Below are positions 1-4,980 of a DNA stretch of 7,849 nt, in pieces. Both the position numbers and the translations under genes were made by a program. Position 1 is the first letter of the stretch. Each line of letters opens with the position of its first letter. Location of the stretch: positions 12,986 through 20,834 of the forward strand of contig DDWF01000257.1 of the NCBI GenBank assembly GCA_002345845.1, given 5' to 3'. The DNA comes from Betaproteobacteria bacterium UBA2293 (GTDB lineage: Bacteria > Pseudomonadota > Gammaproteobacteria > Burkholderiales > Rhodocyclaceae). The notes under the pieces are model-generated. The model was given only the letters and a program-made list of their open reading frames with translations. It made no database searches and was not told where the DNA came from.

Positions 1-459
1 GCCGAGCGCTACAAGCCGCTGCCGGTGCATGCGCCGGGCCGCGAGGCTGGGCTGGTGCTGCCGGAGATCGCTGTTTTCTCGGGCGATACGGTGCGCATGG
101 ACGAGGAAGGCTTTCTCTATTTCATCGGCCGCCGCGACGAGATGATGAAGACCTCTGGCTATCGCGTCAGCCCGACCGAGGTCGAGGAAATCCTCTACGC
201 CACCAGGATGGTCGGCGAATGCGTGGCTTTCGGTGTCGATGACGACCGCCTTGGTCAGGCGATCCAGGTGATCGCCACGCCACCAGCCGACGGCACGCTC
301 GACGTCGCCGCCCTGCTCGTCGAGTGCAAGACCCGCATGCCGGCCTACATGGTCCCGGCCGGCATCGAGGTGCGCAACGGCCCGCTGCCGCGCAACCCCA
401 ACGGCAAGATCGACCGCAAGACGCTGTCGACTGAATGGGTTGAAAAGAACACCGCCTGA
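1..459 (+). CDS. AMP-forming acyl-CoA/amino-acid ligase, exosortase A-associated type (C-terminal part, 5' truncated by window)
   Basis: Only the last 152 residues are present; the reading frame is open from base 1. The fragment is the end of an ANL-superfamily (acyl-CoA synthetase / NRPS adenylation) enzyme, which activates a carboxylic acid with ATP and passes it to CoA or a carrier-protein thiol. Visible motifs: a GD...GFLYFIGRRDEMMK stretch followed by SGYRVSP (core motifs A7/A8, the hinge before the mobile C-terminal subdomain), then LPRNPNGKIDRK near the end, whose Lys (visible residue 136, codon 406-408) is the conserved adenylation lysine of motif A10. The C-terminus is intact. It sits 27 bp upstream of the PLP decarboxylase, probably in one operon; that pairing is characteristic of exosortase A clusters and is why I assign that subtype. 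Substrate and acceptor cannot be read from this part. Confidence 0.88.
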   Translation, partial: AERYKPLPVHAPGREAGLVLPEIAVFSGDTVRMDEEGFLYFIGRRDEMMKTSGYRVSPTEVEEILYATRMVGECVAFGVDDDRLGQAIQVIATPPADGTLDVAALLVECKTRMPAYMVPAGIEVRNGPLPRNPNGKIDRKTLSTEWVEKNTA

Positions 460-486
460 CCTGTCATTCGTACAGAAAGAAAATCC

Positions 487-1734
487 ATGTCCGACACGCC
501 TGCTCGTGCCCTCCCCGTTCACGCCCCGATGAACCAGTTTGCCGCCGCCAATGGCCAGTTGCTGGTCAATGGCCTGCCGCTCGAACGCCTGGCCGCCCGC
601 GTCGGCCAGACGCCGTTCTATGCCTACGACCGCAGCCTGCTGACGGCGCGCGTGGCGGAATTGCGGGCGGCTTTGCCGGCCAGCATCAAGCTGCATTACG
701 CCATGAAGGCCAATCCGCTGCCGGCGGTGGTCGGGCTGATGGCCGGACTGGTCGACGGCATCGATGTCGCCTCGGCCGGCGAACTGAAGGTAGCCCTTGA
801 TGCTGGCGCCGACCCCCATGAAATCAGTTTTGCCGGGCCTGGCAAGCGGGACGTGGAGTTGCGCCAGGCGGTAGCTGCCGGCGTGCTGGTGAATCTTGAA
901 TCCTTCCGCGAAATCGGCGTTCTGGCAGCGGTTTCGGCCGAACTCGGCTGCCCGGCGCGGGTGGCGGTGCGCGTCAATCCAGATTTCGAGTTGAAGGGTT
1001 CAGGCATGAAGATGGGCGGCGGTCCCAAGCAGTTTGGCGTCGATGCCGAGTTGGTTCCGCAATTGCTCGCCGAGATCGGCGCCGCCGGCCTGCAGTTCGA
1101 AGGCTTCCATTTGTTCGCCGGCTCGCAGAACCTGAAAGCCGAGTCGATCTGCGAAGCCCAGCAAAAATCCTGGGAGCTGGCCCGCCGCCTTGCTGACCAT
1201 GCGCCGGCACCGGTGCGCTTTCTCAATCTCGGTGGCGGTTTCGGCATCCCCTACTTTCCCGGCGAGCAGCGCCTGGATCTGGCGCCGATCGGCGCCAACC
1301 TGGCCGAGTTGGCTGAACGCACAGCAACTGAAATGCCACAGGCTGAACTGGTCATCGAATTGGGCCGCTATTTCGTCGGCGAGGCCGGCATCTACGTAAC
1401 CCGCGTCATCGACCGCAAGGTTTCACGCAGCCAGACTTACCTGGTAGTGGATGGCGGCCTGAACCATCATCTATCGGCCTCCGGCAACTTTGGCCAGGTC
1501 ATCCGCAAGAACTATCCGGTGGCCATCGGCAACCGGATGGGCAGCGCCGATACGGAATCGGTTTCCGTCGTCGGCCCACTGTGCACGCCGCTTGATCTAC
1601 TGGCCGACCGCATGGAACTGCCGGCTGCCCAGCCGGGCGACCTTGTCGTGCTTTTCCAGAGCGGCGCTTACGGAGCCAGCGCCAGTCCGCAGGCCTTCCT
1701 TGGCCATCCGGCGGTGACTGAGGTGCTGGTCTAG
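487..1734 (+). CDS. PLP-dependent decarboxylase, exosortase A system-associated (Orn/Lys/DAP decarboxylase fold type III)
   Basis: This 415-residue protein has the alanine racemase-like barrel and C-terminal beta domain of group IV decarboxylases. Visible: HYAMKANP with the PLP Schiff-base Lys74; FHLFAGSQN (His208 expected to stack on PLP); the phosphate-binding NLGGGFG loop at 247-253; ELGRYF at 291-296 (usually EPGR in relatives); VVGPLCTPLD at 361-370, whose Cys366 and Asp370 match the GPxCxxxD motif that crosses the dimer interface; and GAYGAS with Tyr395. All catalytic residues look present, so it should be active. The substrate is unknown; family members in exosortase A clusters are not clearly lysA or speC. 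The start is the first in-frame ATG after the ligase stop, with an AGAAAGAA stretch just upstream as a modest ribosome site. Its TAG stop overlaps the stop of the convergent acyltransferase gene. Confidence 0.92.
   Translation: MSDTPARALPVHAPMNQFAAANGQLLVNGLPLERLAARVGQTPFYAYDRSLLTARVAELRAALPASIKLHYAMKANPLPAVVGLMAGLVDGIDVASAGELKVALDAGADPHEISFAGPGKRDVELRQAVAAGVLVNLESFREIGVLAAVSAELGCPARVAVRVNPDFELKGSGMKMGGGPKQFGVDAELVPQLLAEIGAAGLQFEGFHLFAGSQNLKAESICEAQQKSWELARRLADHAPAPVRFLNLGGGFGIPYFPGEQRLDLAPIGANLAELAERTATEMPQAELVIELGRYFVGEAGIYVTRVIDRKVSRSQTYLVVDGGLNHHLSASGNFGQVIRKNYPVAIGNRMGSADTESVSVVGPLCTPLDLLADRMELPAAQPGDLVVLFQSGAYGASASPQAFLGHPAVTEVLV
1731..1734. other. Shared palindromic CTAG carrying both convergent stop codons
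   Basis: The + strand TAG at 1732-1734 ends the decarboxylase. The - strand TAG (CTA at 1731-1733 on +) ends the PilZ acyltransferase. Both stops lie in one CTAG, so the genes overlap by 4 bp with no room for a terminator between them. Transcripts from the two sides must either terminate inside the opposing gene or run antisense into it. Confidence 0.95.
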
Positions 1735-3029
1735 GACAAGAACATCGTGGAGTGTTCGAGATCTTCGTGCGTATGCCCGTTTTCCAGGGCACTGACGAAC
1801 TTGCGCCAGATGAGATCCGGCTCACCCACCCGGAAACCGTAGAAACCGTTGAAGCCATTGGCCTTGTCACGTACGGCCAGGGCCTTGACGACCGAGACCT
1901 CAGTGCGTCCGAGATGCACGGTGGCGGAACTCCAGACATTGAGCGGCAGGCCTTCACGGGCGTAGGCCTGAAAACCGTATTCGGATACTTCGATGACCTG
2001 GAGCTCAAACTCGCTACCGCCATCGACACTCATGCGCCCTGGGCATTTGACCGAGAAGCGTCGATGCTGGCGCAAGTGCACACCGCCGCCTTGTTCCGGA
2101 AAATCAGGAAGGATGTCGCGATAGGCCGGCAGGTCGTAGATGGAGTGGAGCAAGGCCTTCTTGCGCGGATCGAGATTGGCGAAACCTTCGGTGGCTTGAT
2201 TGAAGAAATAGTCGAGCAGTTGCGGCGTCAGCACCGGATCGTTGGTGGTGAAGTAGCGGCGGTTGGGTAACTGGACGTTGGCCAGGCGAACCTCGGTGAA
2301 ATAAGCGAGCAGATTCTTGCGCGGCGCTTTGCCGGCGTAAGCCGGAGCCATGACTGCAGGCGCCTGGTGCAGGTCGAGTGCCGCACCAACTGCTGGCGCA
2401 CCGTTGGCGAAATCATATTTATCGACGACATTGGCCGTCAGGCGCTCGAAAAAGAGCAGCGACTCGTACATCTCGATACGGTTCGGATTGACCGCGATCA
2501 GCAAGTGGCGCGTATCGAAATACGCTGTCGCGTACTCGTACATGAACTTCATCAGAGGAAACAGGATGGCGCCACCCGTCTTGCGGAATTTCGGATGCAC
2601 GGCCAGAGCGGAGACCTCGGCCAGATTGCCCCCCTTCAGGCGGACAGCACTGAGGTCAAAGATTTTCTGCAGCGGGAAGCCAAAGGCGCTTTCGCGAATC
2701 AGCGAGATGGTGCCGACCACCTCGTCATCCCATTTGGCACACAGGGTCGTCGTCGTCGGCAACGCATGGTAGATGGTGACGCGCATGCCGGAAGGGTCCG
2801 GCTTCATGAAGCCAGCGTCCACGTAGGCATCGTGCAGCAGCGAAAAACAGGCCTCGAGCTCCTGACGGGTATCGGCGATTTTCAGCACCAGGCGCGAACT
2901 GGGCGCCGGATCGCAATCGACGAAGGATCGGTAGACCGCGAAGCGGGTTTGCCGCGGCAAGGCCGCCAGCAGCCGGCGCAAACCCTGGCGTACAACTTTT
3001 CGAATTGCCCTTACGCTGCCGTTTGCCAT
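1731..3029 (-). CDS. FeeM-like N-acyl amino acid synthase (GNAT fold) with C-terminal PilZ domain
   Basis: I place the start at 3029, giving 432 residues: the ATG there is preceded by GAGGGGG with 5-nt spacing, while upstream in-frame ATGs (for example 3146) lack a ribosome site. Residues 1-35 are basic and amphipathic, perhaps membrane-touching. Residues 47-225 form a GNAT-type acyltransferase: a TISLIRES strand, LAEVSALAVHP (136-145) with KFRKTGG as the acyl-donor binding segment, AVNPNRIEMYESLLFFERL (179-197), and NGAPAVGAALDL (209-220), the pattern of N-acyl amino acid synthases. That family joins a long acyl chain, usually from acyl-ACP, to an amino acid. Residues 319 to about 415 look like PilZ: RQHRR supplies RxxxR (Arg320/Arg324), and EVSEYG (347-352) matches [D/N]xSxxG except for Glu in place of Asp/Asn. 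Cyclic di-GMP control is therefore plausible but inferred. It is antisense to all its neighbours and divergent from epsB. Confidence 0.85.
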   Translation of the reverse strand: MANGSVRAIRKVVRQGLRRLLAALPRQTRFAVYRSFVDCDPAPSSRLVLKIADTRQELEACFSLLHDAYVDAGFMKPDPSGMRVTIYHALPTTTTLCAKWDDEVVGTISLIRESAFGFPLQKIFDLSAVRLKGGNLAEVSALAVHPKFRKTGGAILFPLMKFMYEYATAYFDTRHLLIAVNPNRIEMYESLLFFERLTANVVDKYDFANGAPAVGAALDLHQAPAVMAPAYAGKAPRKNLLAYFTEVRLANVQLPNRRYFTTNDPVLTPQLLDYFFNQATEGFANLDPRKKALLHSIYDLPAYRDILPDFPEQGGGVHLRQHRRFSVKCPGRMSVDGGSEFELQVIEVSEYGFQAYAREGLPLNVWSSATVHLGRTEVSVVKALAVRDKANGFNGFYGFRVGEPDLIWRKFVSALENGHTHEDLEHSTMFLS

Positions 3030-3162
3030 GCAAGCCCCCTCGCCAGGCATGATTGATGTTGGTTGGATAGCGTAGTTATACACCAGCGCCAAAACAAACC
3101 CTACCCGTCCCGTCAGCAATGAATTGCCGTTAGCGCACATTATCACTTTGGTAATAAAGATT

Positions 3163-3172
3163 TTTTAACAAA
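3163..3172 (+). repeat. Direct repeat TTTTAACAAA, copy 1
   Basis: The same 10 bases recur at 3256-3265, exactly 93 bp further on, about nine helical turns. Both copies lie in the AT-rich half of the divergent control region. Paired sites at near-integral helical spacing would suit an activator or nucleoid protein, but a chance origin in AT-rich DNA cannot be excluded. Confidence 0.4.
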
Positions 3173-3249
3173 CCACAGCTACACTTGTGGGCTTTCGTGC
3201 ACTGCAATAAATCAGCAATCAAGATCATTTCTGCCTCCTGATCTGCCTT

Positions 3250-3257
3250 AACGCGTT
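3250..3257. repeat. Perfect 8-bp palindrome AACGCGTT in the control region
   Basis: AACGCGTT equals its own reverse complement and sits in the wider, imperfectly symmetric TTAACGCGTTTTAA (3248-3261). It is a possible dimer-binding site about 300 bp upstream of epsB, a distance compatible with an upstream activator site of a sigma54 enhancer-binding protein. Assignment to PrsR or any other protein is not possible from sequence alone. Confidence 0.3.
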
Positions 3258-3265
3258 TTAACAAA
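3256..3265 (+). repeat. Direct repeat TTTTAACAAA, copy 2
   Basis: This is the second copy of the 10-bp repeat at 3163-3172. It overlaps the right end of the AACGCGTT palindrome (3250-3257), so palindrome and repeat form one compact element. Confidence 0.4.
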
Positions 3266-3356
3266 AATGATAACTTTGCAGCATTCGGCAACATCTCTGA
3301 GCAACCCCTGCGCCAGACACTTTTTACGGCCATTTTTGGCATTTCAGGAACCCGGT

Positions 3357-3524
3357 ATGGGAATTGGCAGTCTTTGTGAAATACTGCACAGGCATCATTC
3401 GCCCGGCCTCCTAGAATCCAGTTCGTACACAACCTTGCCAGAACAGGCCGCAGGGTTGCCGGAGCTTGAACGTGCGGAAAATTCCACCGCCTTCGCCGGC
3501 CAACGACGAATTCGGGGAGTTTGA
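3357..3524 (+). CDS. Unrecognised 55-residue small ORF upstream of epsB (doubtful)
   Basis: The ATG at 3357 has AGGAA six nucleotides upstream, a good ribosome site, and the frame stays open to TGA at 3522-3524, 30 bp before epsB. The product (begins MGIGSLCEIL, ends RRIRGV) has no domain, signal peptide or membrane segment I recognise. Against coding: it uses codons avoided in the neighbouring genes (CGA twice, ATA, AGG, CTA, GGA) and covers both promoter candidates. It is most likely non-coding, and is listed because the start signal is better than expected. Confidence 0.15.
   Translation: MGIGSLCEILHRHHSPGLLESSSYTTLPEQAAGLPELERAENSTAFAGQRRIRGV
3389..3417 (+). promoter_or_regulatory. Weak sigma70-like promoter candidate for epsB
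   Basis: The -10 box TAGAAT (3412-3417) matches TATAAT at five of six bases. The -35 box CAGGCA (3389-3394), spaced 17 bp, matches TTGACA at only three of six. It would start transcription near 3424, leaving a leader of about 130 nt before epsB. It is an alternative to the sigma54-like site just downstream. Confidence 0.22.
3444..3460 (+). promoter_or_regulatory. Candidate sigma54 (-24/-12) promoter upstream of epsB
   Basis: GGC at 3446-3448 and TTGC at 3456-3459 stand at the exact GG-N10-GC spacing of sigma54 promoters. The -12 element is good (TTGC); the -24 is imperfect (AGGCC against TGGCA). Scanning the + strand from about 3270 to epsB I found no other GG-N10-GC pair. It predicts a start near 3470 and an 85-nt leader. 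The case is helped by context: the third gene of this run, prsR, encodes a sigma54 activator. GC-rich DNA yields such pairs by chance, so confidence is low. Confidence 0.3.
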
Positions 3525-3528
3525 GAAT

Positions 3529-3552
3529 ATGCAAGTCAGGAGCGGGGACTGA
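3529..3552 (+). CDS. Possible 7-codon leader ORF ahead of epsB
   Basis: An ATG with GGGGAG 9 nt upstream opens a seven-codon frame (MQVRSGD) ending in TGA at 3550-3552, two bases before the epsB ATG. If translated, its termination would deliver ribosomes directly to the epsB start (translational coupling). Its sequence shows no attenuation-type codon run, and such tiny frames arise often by chance. Confidence 0.15.
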   Translation: MQVRSGD

Positions 3553-3554
3553 TC

Positions 3555-4940
3555 ATGGTCAGAGTATTCAATCACTGGTTGCGCTGGCGTTCGCTGATCC
3601 AGATGCTTTTCGACTTTTCCTTCGTCATCGTTGCCATCGTCATCGCCATGATGTGGGTGCACAACGGTCTGCCGGTCAATCATCGGCAGGTGTTTCTGTT
3701 CGCCGGGCTGCTCGCCGGCGCCATGTTGCTGATCAATGCCTGGCTGGGTTTCTACCAGCGCCTCAGTCAGCGCAGCCCGATGGAAACCCGCGCCCGCGCC
3801 GTGCTTTCACTCTATCTTGCGGTACCGGTGGCCTACGGCATTTACGCCCTGCTGCCACTGACCGGCGTCAGCCGCGAGTTCATTCAGCTCTCCGCCATGT
3901 CGGCCGTCTTCGGCATGTTGATCACCCGCGTCACCACCACCCAGAGCACTACCAACGGCAGCATCCTCTCCCGGCGCATCATGGTTTTCGGCACCGGCGC
4001 CCATGCGCTGGCCGTCAAGCGGGCCCTGAACAAGTCTGATCCGTCGGCCGAAATCATCGGTTTCTTCCCGGGACCGAATGAGGAATCGCCTTCGGTGCCG
4101 AGCAACCTGTTGCTGCCCCAAGGCCGCTCGCTGACCGATACCGCTCTCAGCCTGAAGGCCGACGAGATCGTCGTCGCCCTCAGCGAACGTCGTGGCGGCG
4201 CCATGCCACTGCGCGAACTGCTCGATTGCAAGCTGCAAGGGATCCGCGTTCTCGACCTGGCCAGCCATTTCGAACAGACGCTCGGCCAGATTCGCCTCGA
4301 CTCGCTCTACGCCGGCTGGTTGATCTTCGGCGATGGGTTCCGCCAGGGCGCACTGCGCACTGGCGTCAAGCGCATCTTCGACATCGTCTGTGCCTTGATC
4401 CTGATCATCCTCGCCTTGCCGATAATGGCCATCGCCGCCATCGCCATCGTCATCGAGAACGGCTTCCCGATTCTTTATCGCCAGGAACGCGTCGGCCTCA
4501 ACGGCCGCCTGTTCAATGTCATCAAGTTCCGTAGCATGCGCCGCGACGCCGAGAAAGATGGCAAGCCGGTCTGGGCGACCAAGCAGGACGACCGGGTGAC
4601 GCGCGTCGGCAAGATCATCCGCAAGCTGCGCATCGATGAGCTGCCGCAACTGTTCAGCGTACTCAAGGGCGACATGAGCTTGGTCGGGCCACGTCCCGAA
4701 CGCCCGTTCTTCGTCGATCAGCTGACCAAGGAAATCCCCTTCTACGCCGTGCGCCACAGCGTCAAACCGGGCGTTACCGGCTGGGCTCAGGTTCGCTACC
4801 ACTATGGGGCAACGGTTGAGGATTCGGCCGAGAAGCTGCAGTACGACCTGTACTACGTCAAGAATCACTCCCTGTTCCTGGACATCCTGGTGCTTTTCGA
4901 AACCATCGGTGTCGTGCTCACCGGCAAGGGTGCCCAATAA
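3555..4940 (+). CDS. epsB: EpsB-type undecaprenyl-phosphate sugar-1-phosphate transferase, PEP-CTERM system-associated
   Basis: This 461-residue polyprenyl glycosylphosphotransferase moves a sugar-1-phosphate from a UDP-sugar to undecaprenyl phosphate at the inner membrane, the first step of exopolysaccharide assembly. Four membrane helices lie at about 15-34, 46-66, 83-101 and 108-124. A Rossmann-like domain follows, beginning RRIMVFGTGAHA (140-151). A further hydrophobic segment (275-300) leads into the catalytic bacterial sugar transferase domain: LYRQERVG, KFRSM (324-328), DELPQL (361-366), LVGPRPERP (376-384), KPGVTGWAQV (404-413) and YDLYYVKN (430-437), all intact. Length and layout fit the EpsB subfamily found with exosortase. 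The ATG at 3555 has AGGAGCGGGG upstream (3538-3547). Sugar specificity (glucose or another) cannot be read. It is followed at 40 bp by prsK, so the priming enzyme and the regulators are probably co-transcribed. Confidence 0.92.
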   Translation: MVRVFNHWLRWRSLIQMLFDFSFVIVAIVIAMMWVHNGLPVNHRQVFLFAGLLAGAMLLINAWLGFYQRLSQRSPMETRARAVLSLYLAVPVAYGIYALLPLTGVSREFIQLSAMSAVFGMLITRVTTTQSTTNGSILSRRIMVFGTGAHALAVKRALNKSDPSAEIIGFFPGPNEESPSVPSNLLLPQGRSLTDTALSLKADEIVVALSERRGGAMPLRELLDCKLQGIRVLDLASHFEQTLGQIRLDSLYAGWLIFGDGFRQGALRTGVKRIFDIVCALILIILALPIMAIAAIAIVIENGFPILYRQERVGLNGRLFNVIKFRSMRRDAEKDGKPVWATKQDDRVTRVGKIIRKLRIDELPQLFSVLKGDMSLVGPRPERPFFVDQLTKEIPFYAVRHSVKPGVTGWAQVRYHYGATVEDSAEKLQYDLYYVKNHSLFLDILVLFETIGVVLTGKGAQ

Positions 4941-4946
4941 TCTTTC

Positions 4947-4966
4947 GACGCCGCCTTCGCGGCGTC
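4947..4966 (+). terminator. GC-rich hairpin between epsB and prsK (attenuator or processing stem rather than a full terminator)
   Basis: GACGCCGC (4947-4954) and GCGGCGTC (4959-4966) form a perfect 8-bp stem with a CTTC loop, starting 7 bp after the epsB stop and ending 14 bp before the prsK ATG. The following CTTCCTGACTGCGC has no T-run, so a standard intrinsic terminator is unlikely. It may instead stop some polymerases, protect the 3' end of epsB mRNA, or limit prsK translation. The stem is seen directly; its role is inferred. Confidence 0.5.
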
Positions 4967-4980
4967 CTTCCTGACTGCGC

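Larger units (their letters stand above)
3030..3554. promoter_or_regulatory. Divergent control region between the PilZ acyltransferase and epsB
   Basis: This is a 525-bp gap with no convincing gene. Bases 3121-3300 are about 39% GC by my count, against about 65% in a sampled stretch of epsB. The region must carry the promoters for both flanking genes. On the - strand there are -10-like boxes for the acyltransferase: GATAAT (3139-3144) and TATAAC (3075-3080), neither with a good -35 at proper distance. The region also holds a 10-bp direct repeat, an AACGCGTT palindrome, an IHF-like AATCAA half (3217-3222), and two weak + strand promoter candidates listed separately. I see no tRNA, terminator or mobile-element end here. 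Confidence 0.6.

Noticed and set aside
1752..3056. + strand frames (172 and 229 codons) opposite the PilZ acyltransferase
   Set aside because: No domain is recognisable, whereas the - strand frame carries acyltransferase and PilZ motifs throughout.
3030..3146. Longer N-terminus (39 extra residues) for the PilZ acyltransferase, starting at 3146
   Set aside because: The upstream ATGs lack a ribosome site and add unrelated sequence in AT-rich DNA, while the ATG at 3029 has GAGGGGG at proper distance.
3217..3229. IHF-like site (AATCAA-N4-ATT)
   Set aside because: Only the left half fits the consensus and the TTR half does not, so it is mentioned in the control-region entry but not called.
3365..3380. 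TTGGCA at 3365-3370 as a sigma54 -24 element
   Set aside because: At the required spacing the -12 dinucleotide is GA rather than GC, so the pair fails the core rule.
3130..3534. 134-codon - strand frame in the control region
   Set aside because: It needs a TTG start without a ribosome site, has no recognisable domain, and covers the AT-rich regulatory stretch.
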